Assembly: GCA_040773385.1 (NCBI GenBank)
Contig: JAXGWH010000007.1
Span: 1-55,909, forward strand
From: Aeriscardovia sp040773385
GTDB taxonomy: Bacteria; Actinomycetota; Actinomycetes; Actinomycetales; Bifidobacteriaceae
Direction: 5' to 3'
Length of the DNA stretch: 55,909 nucleotides
Position 1 is the first letter of the stretch. Each line of letters opens with the position of its first letter. Under the pieces are notes generated by a model, which saw only the letters and a program-made list of their open reading frames with translations, was not told the origin of the DNA and did not search any database. Of the stretch, positions 8,191-16,731 are shown one piece after another. The translations under genes were made by a program, and so were the position numbers.

Positions 8191-10588
8191 GGCGCTTCTT
8201 CCTTTCCCTGACCCGGACGGAAATCTGGATCGGTGTCCCTTCAAAACGATAATTCTCCCGCAGCTGGCGCTCAATATAACGGCGGTAGCCGGGGTCGAGG
8301 AAACCGGTGGTGAACAGCACGAAACGCGGCGGGCAGGAGCCGGCCTGCGTGGCAAACAGGATCCTCGGCTGCTTGCCACCGCGCAGAGGATGCGGATGGG
8401 CGAGCTGGATCCGGCCGAGGAAACCGTTGAGCTGGCTGGTGGGGATGCGCCGGTGCCAGGAGCGATAGGCCTCCTCGAGCGCCTCGGAGATGCGGTTGGT
8501 GTGCCAGCCGGTCTTGGCCGAGAGGTTGATGCGCCGCGCCCACGTCACGCGCGTGAACTCGGAGGCGTAGAGCCGTTCGATGCGCTGGTGGCCGTAGTCA
8601 TCGAGCAGATCCCACTTGTTGAACACGAGGACGATGGCTTTGCCGGCGTCCACCGCGCGGGTCATCACCCGCAGGTCCTGCTCGGCGATCGGCTCGGACA
8701 CGTCGAAGAGCACGAGGCACACGTCCGCCCGTTCGATGGCGGTCTGCGTGCGCAGGCTCGAGTAGTAGTCCGGGCCCTGCACCTTACGCATCTTGCGTTT
8801 GAGGCCGGCCGTGTCGACCACCACCCAGCGGCGGCCGTCGATATCGACCACCTCGTCCACCGGGTCGCGCGTGGTGCCCGCCTCGTCGTTGACCACCGCG
8901 CGGTCATCCTTGGACAGCTGGTTGAGAAGGCTCGACTTGCCCACGTTCGGCCGACCGATGAGCGCGACCCTCGGATAATCACCCGTGGCGAGCAGCGGCG
9001 AGGAATGGTCGGACTTGTGCAGCATGTCGAGGCAGGCGTCGAGCACGTCGCCCACGCCCAAGCCGTGCAGGCTGGAGACGGGGTACGGGGTTCCCAGGCC
9101 GAGCTTCCAGAAGTCGGCGGCCTCCCAGTCGTCGCTCGAGTCGTCGATCTTGTTGACGGCGAGCGTGACGGGCTTGCCGCAGCGGCGCAGAAGCCGGACG
9201 ATGCGCTGGTCCATGTCGGTCATGCCGGTCTGCGCGTCCACCACGAGCAGGACCGCGTCCGCCAGGGAGACGGCGATCTCCGCCTGCGAGGCGATGGCCG
9301 AGGAGATGCCCTCGACGCCGGCCTCCCAGCCGCCCGTGTCGACGAGGAGGAAGTCCTCGCCGTTCCAGTCCGCCTGATAGCTCACGCGGTCGCGGGTGAC
9401 GCCGGGACGGTCGTCCACGACGGCGGCCTTGCGGCCCAGCACGCGGTTGACGAACGTGGACTTGCCCACGTTCGGCCGGCCGACGACGGCGAGCACGCCG
9501 GCCATACCGTCCTCACGGCGCCTACGGGGAAATTCCAGACTCTCCCCTGCTTTCTCCGCCTTCCCAGATTCCGATGTGGCCGGGGCTGCGTCATCGTCGT
9601 TCCCGCCGGGATGACTGTTGCCGGCGGCTGAGACGCCGTCGAACTCGGCTTGGTCGAGGAGCCCCCGGTCCTCATCGCTGAGCTCGTACTCGTCGAGCGC
9701 CGAAGAGTCGAGCGCGGCCTCTTTGTCCGTGCCATTCTCGGACAGATCCGGGGTTTCCTGGATATGGGCACGGGAGCCATCATCCCCGGCGTCGGCTGGC
9801 GTGGAGCCGGTCCCGGAGCCCTCGGCATTCTCTCCGGAATCCGGCGAAGCGGCGGAAGACCGCGGCCATGGGCCGTGCGGCACCTCGCCCTTGGCCTCGT
9901 AGGCGGCCTCGACGATCCTCTCGAACGCGTCGATCGTCTGCTCGAGGGTGATGTCCGAGTTGTCGACGGTCGTCACGCCCGGGGCGGCCGTGGTGAAGTT
10001 GTTGACCTGCGAGTCGGCCCTGTCGCGGGCGGCCACATTGTCGGTTCCGGCCTTGGACTGCGCGTTCTCCTTGGAACGGCGGCGCTGGCGCACCTCCGGG
10101 CGCGCGGTGAGCAGCACGCGCACGTCGGCCTTCGGCGCGACGACGGTGGTGATGTCACGCCCCTCGGCCACGATTCCCGCCCCGTGCGAGACGGAATCGG
10201 GGCTCCCCTCGTCGCGGATCGTTCGTTTCTGCGCCTCGATGAGGATGCGCCGCACCTCGGGGATCCTCGCCACGCGCGAGACGGACGAGGAGACCTCGTG
10301 GGAGCGGATCGCCTCGGTGATGTCCGTGTCGTCCGCCCACACGCGCTGGTCGTCAGGACGCAGCCCGATGCGGAAGTGGCCTTTCATGAAGTATTCGTAG
10401 ACCGCCTGGGTGATGGCGTAATCGTCCGCCTTCTGCCCCAGGTCGACGCCGTGGTGGAGGCACCACCAGGCGGCGGCACGGTACATCGCGCCCGTGTCGA
10501 GATAGGCGAGGCCATAACGCTGCGCGAGCGCCTTGGAGACGGTGGATTTTCCGACGCCGGCGGGCCCGTCGATGGCGATGGTGATCAC
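8183..10588 (-). CDS. cmk-der: Bifunctional cytidylate kinase / ribosome-assembly GTPase Der
   Basis: This 801-aa fusion joins two enzymes. Residues 1 to about 235 are cytidylate kinase, which phosphorylates CMP and dCMP: P-loop GPAGVGKST, YLDTGAMYRA, and EGRDITTVV. A low-complexity Ser/Glu/Asp-rich linker covers about 240-361. From residue 362 follows the double-GTPase Der (EngA), which acts in 50S subunit assembly. Its first G domain has GRPNVGKSTF, DTGGW and NKID, its second has GRPNVGKSSL, DTAGL and NKWD, and a C-terminal KH-like domain ends in RVRERKKRHV. Such cmk-der fusions are known in Bifidobacterium. The start overlaps the upstream pseudouridine synthase stop by 4 bases (ATGA), so the pair is translationally coupled. 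No key residue is missing. Confidence 0.95.
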   Translation of the reverse strand: MITIAIDGPAGVGKSTVSKALAQRYGLAYLDTGAMYRAAAWWCLHHGVDLGQKADDYAITQAVYEYFMKGHFRIGLRPDDQRVWADDTDITEAIRSHEVSSSVSRVARIPEVRRILIEAQKRTIRDEGSPDSVSHGAGIVAEGRDITTVVAPKADVRVLLTARPEVRQRRRSKENAQSKAGTDNVAARDRADSQVNNFTTAAPGVTTVDNSDITLEQTIDAFERIVEAAYEAKGEVPHGPWPRSSAASPDSGENAEGSGTGSTPADAGDDGSRAHIQETPDLSENGTDKEAALDSSALDEYELSDEDRGLLDQAEFDGVSAAGNSHPGGNDDDAAPATSESGKAEKAGESLEFPRRRREDGMAGVLAVVGRPNVGKSTFVNRVLGRKAAVVDDRPGVTRDRVSYQADWNGEDFLLVDTGGWEAGVEGISSAIASQAEIAVSLADAVLLVVDAQTGMTDMDQRIVRLLRRCGKPVTLAVNKIDDSSDDWEAADFWKLGLGTPYPVSSLHGLGVGDVLDACLDMLHKSDHSSPLLATGDYPRVALIGRPNVGKSSLLNQLSKDDRAVVNDEAGTTRDPVDEVVDIDGRRWVVVDTAGLKRKMRKVQGPDYYSSLRTQTAIERADVCLVLFDVSEPIAEQDLRVMTRAVDAGKAIVLVFNKWDLLDDYGHQRIERLYASEFTRVTWARRINLSAKTGWHTNRISEALEEAYRSWHRRIPTSQLNGFLGRIQLAHPHPLRGGKQPRILFATQAGSCPPRFVLFTTGFLDPGYRRYIERQLRENYRFEGTPIQISVRVRERKKRHV

Positions 10589-11496
10589 AGTCCGACCTCC
10601 TTCTCGAGGGACTTGACCTCGGTGGCCGAGAGGATCCTGTAGGAGCCCGGACGGATCTCACCTAGGCGGATCGGTCCGATCTGCGTGCGCGTCAGGCGGG
10701 TGACCGGATAGCCGACCGCCTCCATCATGCGGCGCACGATGCGGTTCTTGCCCGAATGCAGGCTGACCCGGACCATGGAATGCTCGCGGTTGGCCTGCAG
10801 GACGGTGGCGTGGTCGAATTTGACCCAGCCGTCCTTGAGATGGACGCCCTGGGTGACGAGGCGCCGGGCGACCGAGCCGTTCATCTTGCCCTGGACGGTG
10901 ACGACGTAGGTCTTCTCGATCTCGTAACTGGGGTGCATGACGTGCTGGGCGAGCTCGCCGTCGTCGGTCATGAGGATGAGGCCCTCGGAGTCGTAGTCGA
11001 GACGGCCCATGTGGAAGATGCGCTCGTAGCCGTCGCCGATGATGTCGCGCAGCGTCCAGCGGCCCTTCGGGTCGTCCATGGCGGACAGGACGCGCCGCGG
11101 CTTGTTGAGGGCGAGGGTGACGTGATGGTCGTTGAGCTTGACGCGCGAGCCGTCGACGAGGATGCGCTGCGCCTGCGGGAAGACGCGGGTGCCAAGCTCG
11201 GTGACGAGACTGCCGTCGACCTCCACGCGACCCTCTCGGATGAGCTCCTCGCATTTGCGGCGCGAGCCGTAGCCGGCCTGGGCGAGCACCTTCTGCAGGC
11301 GCACGCCCTCCTCGGCCTCGCTCAGGTTCGTGCCGTGTGACCCCTTGTCCACGGCCGCTGCGCGGCGGCGCAGGTTCTCGTCGATGTCGGGGATATCGTG
11401 GCGGCCGGTGTTATTTTTCAAAGCCGCTTGAGGGCGGGTGACGGGCTCCTGACGGCCGCCGTGCTTCTCGAAGGCGTGGGTATAGGTGTGTGGCAT
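10585..11496 (-). CDS. rluB: 23S rRNA pseudouridine synthase (RluB/RsuA family)
   Basis: The 303-aa protein has a disordered N-terminal stretch of about 65 aa, an S4 RNA-binding domain (VRLQKVLAQAGYGSRRKCEE, residues about 66-125), and an RsuA-type catalytic domain with GRLDYDSEGL, whose aspartate is the nucleophile, followed by LMTDDGELAQ and the C-terminal KNRIVRRMMEAVGYPV. RluB modifies U2605 in E. coli 23S rRNA; RluE/RluF relatives are less likely given the S4 domain and actinobacterial context. It is the first gene of the minus-strand operon rluB, cmk-der, small gene, and overlaps cmk-der by 4 bases. The start at 11496 leaves about 90 bp to the divergent aquaporin gene. The true start could be somewhat downstream because the N-terminus is poorly conserved. 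Confidence 0.88.
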   Translation of the reverse strand: MPHTYTHAFEKHGGRQEPVTRPQAALKNNTGRHDIPDIDENLRRRAAAVDKGSHGTNLSEAEEGVRLQKVLAQAGYGSRRKCEELIREGRVEVDGSLVTELGTRVFPQAQRILVDGSRVKLNDHHVTLALNKPRRVLSAMDDPKGRWTLRDIIGDGYERIFHMGRLDYDSEGLILMTDDGELAQHVMHPSYEIEKTYVVTVQGKMNGSVARRLVTQGVHLKDGWVKFDHATVLQANREHSMVRVSLHSGKNRIVRRMMEAVGYPVTRLTRTQIGPIRLGEIRPGSYRILSATEVKSLEKEVGL

Positions 11497-11528
11497 CGTT
11501 CTCCCAACGTGACCAAGGGTTGCCCGTG

Positions 11529-11534
11529 TACAAT
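11529..11534 (+). promoter_or_regulatory. Possible -10 box for the aquaporin gene
   Basis: TACAAT is a five-of-six match to the -10 consensus in the 90-bp gap between the divergent rluB and aquaporin genes, 52 bases before the ATG. The -35 region (around CGTGAC) is weak, so this is tentative. Confidence 0.35.
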
Positions 11535-11586
11535 CTGTCGAGTAATGGCGGGATCACCGCCTGTAAGCAACCAAGGACCAGTATAT

Positions 11587-12645
11587 ATGGCAGATTCACT
11601 GACTTCTTCTTCAGCAGACACGACCGGCTCGCAGACAGCCGTGAAGGCCGGTTCCGGCCTGACAAGCAAGCACTTCGTCCGCTACCTCGCCGAGCTGTGC
11701 GGCACCGCGCTGGCGGTGTTCGTCACGCTCGTCGCCGGCGCGCTGACCACCATGACCTCCGATCTCGCGCTCGTGGCGCTCGCCGCGTTCGCCGGCTACA
11801 CGGTCGCCTCCTACGTGTTCGGGCGCGTGTCCGGTGCGCATCTCAACCCGGCCGTCACCCTCGCCGCCGCACTGACGGGGCGCCTGGGCTGGCTCGATGC
11901 GCTCGGCTACCTCATCGCCCAGGTCCTCGGCGGCATCCTCGCCGCCTGCGCCACGATCCCCGTCATCTCCTCGATGGCCAGCTGGTACCTCACCCGTATG
12001 CAGTCCAGCGGGCAGTCCTCCACCAGCACGAGTGCGGGCAAGCTGGCGACCAACTTCTGGACGTCCGTGTCCAACGGCTATGGTTCCAGCGCGGGCCACA
12101 CGATGGGCACAGATCTTGCCGGAGCCGTCGTCCTTGAGCTCGCCGCCTCGCTCATCGTGGTCATGGTCGCCATGCGTGCCATCGCCGAGGACGGCGTCGT
12201 CCGTGAGAACTCCTGGCTGCTGACCGGCGCCGCCTACGCGGCCGGATCCGCCGCCACTGTCGCCTTCACCGGTGCCGCCGTCAACCCGGCACGTGCCACC
12301 GGTTCGGCAATCCTCGCCGCGGCGAACGGCTACAAGGGCGCCCTGCAGCAGCTGTGGGTGTTCTGGGTCGTCCCGCTGCTTGCCGGTGCGATCGTCGGTC
12401 TCGTCCTTGTCATTTCGGAGAGCTCCAAGTCCGCCCAGACCGACGCCGGTTCCCAACCGGTCGCGTCCTCTGATGCTGACGACGCCTCCACAGAGCACGG
12501 CGGCTCCGATACCGTCGAGAAGGCCGCCGAACCGGCCCACAAGAGCGATGAGGAGCGCGACATCCACGATTTCAACACCGTGATCCGTCAGGACACGCTC
12601 GACTCCTCCGCCGAGAAGTCCGATTCGGACGAAGGCGGGATGTGA
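11587..12645 (+). CDS. Aquaporin / glycerol facilitator family channel
   Basis: The 352-aa MIP-family channel moves water or small neutral solutes across the membrane. Both pore half-helices are present: HLNPAVT (first NPA) and AVNPARATG (second NPA), within six TM helices between residues about 28 and 280. Loops are expanded by Ser/Thr-rich segments (MQSSGQSSTSTSAGK). The last 75 residues form a cytosolic Ser/Asp/Glu-rich tail. I chose the ATG at 11587, preceded by AAGGA 9 bases upstream; an open reading further upstream overlaps rluB and is not channel-like. The residue after the second NPA (Ala-Arg) fits either water- or glycerol-type pores, so the substrate is not decided. A short open frame continues the acidic tail past the stop (12642-12755). 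A good terminator follows at 12881. Confidence 0.9.
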   Translation: MADSLTSSSADTTGSQTAVKAGSGLTSKHFVRYLAELCGTALAVFVTLVAGALTTMTSDLALVALAAFAGYTVASYVFGRVSGAHLNPAVTLAAALTGRLGWLDALGYLIAQVLGGILAACATIPVISSMASWYLTRMQSSGQSSTSTSAGKLATNFWTSVSNGYGSSAGHTMGTDLAGAVVLELAASLIVVMVAMRAIAEDGVVRENSWLLTGAAYAAGSAATVAFTGAAVNPARATGSAILAAANGYKGALQQLWVFWVVPLLAGAIVGLVLVISESSKSAQTDAGSQPVASSDADDASTEHGGSDTVEKAAEPAHKSDEERDIHDFNTVIRQDTLDSSAEKSDSDEGGM

Positions 12646-12755
12646 ACATCGATTATGTCAGCAAGAAGTCCACTGGCACGGACGCCGATCCTACGGCCGA
12701 CAAACCGGCAGCGTCATCCGAGGCGTCTTCTGACAAGGATGACGACAAGGACTGA
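12642..12755 (+). CDS. Tiny overlapping ORF, possible frameshifted aquaporin tail
   Basis: A GTG at 12642 overlaps the aquaporin TGA and opens 37 codons. The peptide (VNIDYVSKKSTGTDADPTA, then DKPAASSEASSDKDDDKD) has the same Ser/Asp/Lys-rich composition as the aquaporin C-terminus. It could be a translationally coupled microprotein, or the original end of the aquaporin tail displaced by an indel. GAAGGCGG lies just upstream of the GTG. There is no independent support for expression. Confidence 0.35.
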   Translation: MNIDYVSKKSTGTDADPTADKPAASSEASSDKDDDKD

Positions 12756-12880
12756 GATGCGCACGGTGTGGCGCAGATCAGCCCGGCTCGGCTCCGATCG
12801 GTTCAGATCGTCCCGGCTCAGCCGAGCCGGACTGGGCTGAGACATCGCAGCCGTCTCGGACCGGCCGCGGCCGACGCGCA

Positions 12881-12926
12881 AACTGCCGGCAGGAGGACGA
12901 ACCGCTCCCCCTGCCGGCGGTTTTTT
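12881..12926 (+). terminator. Intrinsic terminator of the aquaporin transcript
   Basis: A 13-bp stem (AACTGCCGGCAGG with CCTGCCGGCGGTT, one wobble) and a 16-base loop are followed by a run of six T. The region 12756-12880 before it is only GC-rich with minor hairpins and holds no gene. Confidence 0.9.
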
Positions 12927-13001
12927 GTCTGATACACAGGTGTGATAACGGCAAATAGGCGGGCGCTCAAATCAAAGACAGACGGTCACCGTGCATGGCG
13001 G

Positions 13002-13343
13002 TCAGTGCGTGATGAGATCGACGGCGAGGAATGTGAGCGGCAGACCGACGGCCAGACCATAGCTGATGATGCAGTCAAACGCGATGGACCGGACCTTCCA
13101 CGGGCTTTTATGCCTCATGATGAGACGGACGGTCCCCGAGACGAATGCTGTGCCGGCCAGCACAAGGGTGGCGGCGAGAATCTGGTCGAACAGGGCGACC
13201 ACGGCAGAGACGACGACACAGACGGCAACGCACCACTCGAACCAAGGCTTGCCCTCATTCGCCTCCGACACGTAAGGATGCCGGTGGCCTGTGATCGAGG
13301 AGACCTCTTCCGGCACTTTTCTTTGTGCCTTCCGCCGTGTCAT
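13002..13343 (-). CDS. DUF3017-family small membrane protein
   Basis: The 113-aa product has a polar N-terminus of about 35 aa followed by three hydrophobic helices: WCVAVCVVVSAVVALF, ILAATLVLAGTAFVSGTVRL and IISYGLAVGLPLTFLAVDLI. This fits the actinobacterial DUF3017 family, often found near purine genes. Its start overlaps the stop of the DUF6350 gene by 4 bases, so the two are co-translated and probably act in the same membrane process. No enzymatic motif is visible. The gap to the aquaporin terminator (12927-13001) holds nothing recognisable. Confidence 0.7.
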   Translation of the reverse strand: MTRRKAQRKVPEEVSSITGHRHPYVSEANEGKPWFEWCVAVCVVVSAVVALFDQILAATLVLAGTAFVSGTVRLIMRHKSPWKVRSIAFDCIISYGLAVGLPLTFLAVDLITH

Positions 13344-15193
13344 CTCGCACCTTCCGTTTCTCCCGCATCCTCAGGGACGGACGTGCCCTCCGCCATGCCC
13401 GCGGGATCGTCAGATTTTCCTGACTTGACGGAATCGTGCGATATGCCCTGATCGTGCGCTGCGTCCGGATCGTGCGCTGCGTCCGGATCATGCGACGAAC
13501 GGAAATAATCGGTTACGCTCTGTGCCGTCGTCATCGGATACCCGGCATTCATGTCAGACGTGTGGCCGACGGCCTCTGCGACGGTGAGATTCGTCGCGGC
13601 CTCACCGCCCCGTTCATCGCCGTGCGTTGACGTGCCGTTGCCGTTTGTTGACGTGCCGGCGCGATCCCGGCCTTCCTCCGATTCGTCGCCATCGTGTCCG
13701 CCTCGTGACGGATCATCCTTCTCCACCCCCTCCGGGCCCGGTACCGATGCCGGACGGGAGAACAAGGGCGCAAAAATGCCGTGCGCCCGTTCGTGAAGCA
13801 GTTCCGGCGTGACACCGCGACGCCGGATGGCCGACAGAAGCAGACAGACGCAGCAGACAAGCAGCCATCCCGCTGCCGAGCCGATGACAAGCGGCAGGAA
13901 CAGGTGAAGAAGCGTGCCCGGGATGCCGACGCCGATGAACGAGAGGTTCTTGACGCCGAGGGATCCATCGGAGAACAAGACGAGCACCAGAATACCGATG
14001 AGCAGCGCACCATCGGTGATGACCAGGCAGAGCAGATCCGGGATCATCCGCACGGCGAGCACCGCCGTCGGATCCGCCACAGCCTCGGTGGTGGCCGATC
14101 GGCGATCCTCGCTTTCATCGCCGTCCTTCAGACGGTGCTCTTCGTCCTCCTCCAGACGGTGCTCGCCGTCCTCCTCCAGACGATGGATGGCGTCGAAAGC
14201 CTGCATGAGCGCCGCATGCCAGCCCAGACCGTGCCGCGAGAGCGTGAAAACGAGCGCCGTCGCCACGGCGATGACCCATGGAAGCGCCCTCAGGAAAACA
14301 CGGACACCGGATGAATCGACGGCCGTGGGCAGCAGGCCGAGCATCGGCAGGAGCGGCAGGCCTGAGCCTGTGGCCGAGTCAGGCGTGTAGGTTGCCAACG
14401 AACCGATGCGGATCGCCCCTCCCGCAATCCAGACGCCTGCCCAGATCACCATATTCGGCGCCCAGAGCAGAGCGAGCACAATGCTGATGGCAAAAGAGAC
14501 GGACTTCATCCCGAGAACCGCGCAGATCCGCGAATAGGCACCGGCGCCGCGCACCGTCCAGACGACGGCGGTAATGACGGAAAGAGCGAGCCAGACAAGA
14601 CCGATGAGACGCGCGAGGCGCAGTCCCTCATGACCGGCATCGGCAAAACGCCGCATGATCGGCCGCACCCCTCGCAATCGGCCGTCAAGACGTTTCGTGA
14701 CGTGTGTGATCGCACGGGGAACGAGCGCGAGCAGGTAAATACCGAGGATCTTGGGAACGAACAGATACCACGGGTCGTCAACAGCCGACTGGAACGACCA
14801 TTGGACGAGGAGTGTGAAGAACAGCCAGGAGAGGGCCCCCGAGACGGCTGGCGTCACGCCCGGCTCGCGTATGCGCGATGAGAAGGCGGAGATCGTTCCC
14901 AGAACGATCCCCGTGAGCAGAAGCGGGGCGAGGCCGACCGGGACGGAGGATATCCTCACATGCACGAACTGTGCAAGCAGCTGGAACTGCCAGCCGATCT
15001 GGATGAACCGGACGGTGCGCGAGGGGCTGTCGGTCTCGATACCGATGACAAGGCCTGTCAGCACCGACAGGCCGGTGCTCAGCAGGAATATGATGACGAA
15101 GGAGAAAAAGGCGGCGATGACCCCCTCCAGGATCTGGCTGACGATACGCGTCAGCCTGCCGTCTGACCGGCGTGCCGTCTTCTGCACCGCCAT
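13340..15193 (-). CDS. PerM-like integral membrane protein (DUF6350)
   Basis: The 617-aa protein starts at the ATG at 15193 behind AAAGGAG. About ten TM helices span residues 15-480, and the last 130 residues are a hydrophilic tail. The topology and sequence style match DUF6350, the family of mycobacterial PerM, a membrane protein linked to persistence and cell division; that role is known for the relative, not shown here. Two low-complexity repeats lie in soluble parts: HRLEEDGEHRLEEDEEHRLK (a 27-bp DNA repeat near 14120-14180) and HDPDAAHDPDAAHD (an 18-bp repeat near 13450-13495). Their in-frame units could vary in copy number. It overlaps the DUF3017 gene downstream. Confidence 0.75.
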   Translation of the reverse strand: MAVQKTARRSDGRLTRIVSQILEGVIAAFFSFVIIFLLSTGLSVLTGLVIGIETDSPSRTVRFIQIGWQFQLLAQFVHVRISSVPVGLAPLLLTGIVLGTISAFSSRIREPGVTPAVSGALSWLFFTLLVQWSFQSAVDDPWYLFVPKILGIYLLALVPRAITHVTKRLDGRLRGVRPIMRRFADAGHEGLRLARLIGLVWLALSVITAVVWTVRGAGAYSRICAVLGMKSVSFAISIVLALLWAPNMVIWAGVWIAGGAIRIGSLATYTPDSATGSGLPLLPMLGLLPTAVDSSGVRVFLRALPWVIAVATALVFTLSRHGLGWHAALMQAFDAIHRLEEDGEHRLEEDEEHRLKDGDESEDRRSATTEAVADPTAVLAVRMIPDLLCLVITDGALLIGILVLVLFSDGSLGVKNLSFIGVGIPGTLLHLFLPLVIGSAAGWLLVCCVCLLLSAIRRRGVTPELLHERAHGIFAPLFSRPASVPGPEGVEKDDPSRGGHDGDESEEGRDRAGTSTNGNGTSTHGDERGGEAATNLTVAEAVGHTSDMNAGYPMTTAQSVTDYFRSSHDPDAAHDPDAAHDQGISHDSVKSGKSDDPAGMAEGTSVPEDAGETEGAR

Positions 15194-15322
15194 CGGACTC
15201 CTTTGTTCTGATTCGGTCTGATTTGTCCCGGCTCGTGGAATCGGCGGATCATGTCAGTTCTGGCGCGTCGACTCTGCGGATCGTGCGCCCCGACCGCGTC
15301 ACACTGCCTGCCGGAAGGTCTG

Positions 15323-15961
15323 TCAGGCGGGCATGCCGATGAGCACGCTCGTCGGATAATCCTTGAGCAGATCGCGGCCGTTCATCCCGTCGAGCATCAT
15401 GAAGAACGAGAATCCGGCGATCTTCCCGCCTGCCTTCTCGACCAGTTTGGCCGCGGCCGTGGCGGTACCACCCGTGGCGATGAGGTCATCGACGATGAGC
15501 ACCCTAGAGCCGGGCTTGAGCTCGTCCTCCTCGATCTCGATGGCGGCCTTGCCGTATTCGAGCGTGTACTCCTGCTTGATCGTGCGCGGAGGGAGCTTTC
15601 CGGCCTTGCGGAATGGGAGGAAGCCTTTGCCAAGACGCATCGCGAGCGGCACGCCCATGAGGAAGCCCCGGGCCTCGAGACCACCGACGTAATCGAACGA
15701 GTCGGCCGGCACCGGCAACGATTTCTCGAACGCATCGATCATCAGTTTCAACGATTTCGCATCTTGGAGCACGGGGATGAAATCACGGAAATGGATCGAC
15801 TCCTCAGGCCAACCCGGAATAGTCCGCACCCGTGAAGTCACATACTCACGGTCGGCGGGATTGAGCACATCGAGATCCTCGATGCGCAGCCCCTTCTTCG
15901 TCAGATCGAACGTCTCCTGACGGCTGTAACGTTCCGGAAAATTCGAGACGATATCGGACAT
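15323..15961 (-). CDS. apt: Adenine phosphoribosyltransferase
   Basis: The 212-aa enzyme makes AMP from adenine and PRPP for purine salvage. The PRPP-binding motif VLIVDDLIATGGTA is intact, and VGGLEARGFLMG and EYTLEYGKAAIEI match Apt. The ATG at 15961 follows AGGGG at good spacing; an upstream in-frame extension reads into the intergenic region and is less likely. The gene has its own promoter region, because a terminator for yajC lies at 16058-16098. In many actinobacteria apt follows ruvCAB-yajC-secD-secF; here secD and secF are absent between yajC and apt. Confidence 0.93.
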   Translation of the reverse strand: MSDIVSNFPERYSRQETFDLTKKGLRIEDLDVLNPADREYVTSRVRTIPGWPEESIHFRDFIPVLQDAKSLKLMIDAFEKSLPVPADSFDYVGGLEARGFLMGVPLAMRLGKGFLPFRKAGKLPPRTIKQEYTLEYGKAAIEIEEDELKPGSRVLIVDDLIATGGTATAAAKLVEKAGGKIAGFSFFMMLDGMNGRDLLKDYPTSVLIGMPA

Positions 15962-16057
15962 TGGAACCCCTGTCTCTGGTATGGCGATCCGTGACCGCCG
16001 ATGTTTCCCATTCATCCGGATGACGCCGGCAGACGATGACAATCAGACCGACGACAT

Positions 16058-16098
16058 CAAAAAACAAAAGGCCGCCGTATCCGAGAGGATGGGCGGCC
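16058..16098 (-). terminator. Intrinsic terminator after yajC
   Basis: A GGCCGCC stem with a 15-base loop is followed on the minus strand by TTTTGTTTTTT. It starts 10 bp past the yajC stop and separates the yajC transcript from apt. Confidence 0.85.
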
Positions 16099-16107
16099 CG
16101 GAGAAGA

Positions 16108-16620
16108 TCAGTCCTTGACTTCGGTGGGATCGGATTCGTCGGCGTCATCGCCGCCCTCGGCACTCTCCGATGCCTCGGAGGAATTCCGCGCACCGTCATT
16201 CGTGGCGTCGACGGATGCGGAATCCACAGAATCTGCAGTGGAAGCGTTCTGGCCCTTGTCCTGGCCGGCGTCGTCAGCCTTGGCGGCATCGGCGTCCTCG
16301 CCGTTCTGCGCGTCCTCATCCTCATCGGCGTACTTCGGCACGACTGGAGGACGACGGATCGCCTGGATGCGCCACACAGAGACGGAATCCCCGGACTTGA
16401 TGGTGATCTGGTCGTGGTCAGGATCAGCGGAGACGACCTCACCCAGCAGACCCGCGACAGTGGCGACCTTCTCTCCCGGCTTGAGGTTCTGGCGCCAGTC
16501 GGCCTCGGCCTGCTGCTGCTTGCGCTGCTTGCGCGAGGACATCCACATGAAGATGATCATCGCGGCGATGATGATGATGAAGATGATATTGGTGATGACG
16601 GTGCTGCTGTTGTTGGCCAT
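16108..16620 (-). CDS. yajC: Preprotein translocase accessory subunit YajC
   Basis: The 170-aa product starts at the ATG at 16620 behind CAGGAG. It has one N-terminal TM helix (VITNIIFIIIIAAMIIFMWM), the basic SSRKQRKQQQ stretch, and the conserved beta-rich part LKPGEKVATVAGLLGEV, as in YajC of the SecDF-YajC complex. The final 70 residues are an acidic, disordered extension longer than in most YajC proteins. SecD and SecF are not encoded nearby, so YajC may act without them or with YidC. Confidence 0.88.
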   Translation of the reverse strand: MANNSSTVITNIIFIIIIAAMIIFMWMSSRKQRKQQQAEADWRQNLKPGEKVATVAGLLGEVVSADPDHDQITIKSGDSVSVWRIQAIRRPPVVPKYADEDEDAQNGEDADAAKADDAGQDKGQNASTADSVDSASVDATNDGARNSSEASESAEGGDDADESDPTEVKD

Positions 16621-16731
16621 TGCTGCTCCTGAACCTCTGGACGACACCCGGCGGGTGGGATCCGCCGGACGGCCGGACTCGCTGATTTTACCGTTTCAAT
16701 GGGACGCGGCTTTCAGAACGGGTCTGGACCG

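Noticed and set aside
11611..12567. 318-codon minus-strand frame opposite the aquaporin gene
   Set aside because: Gly/Arg/Asp-rich antisense product without domain; the NPA-containing channel on the plus strand is clear.
13440..13500. Satellite or origin-type iterons
   Set aside because: The 18-bp units are in frame within the DUF6350 coding sequence and encode HDPDAA repeats.
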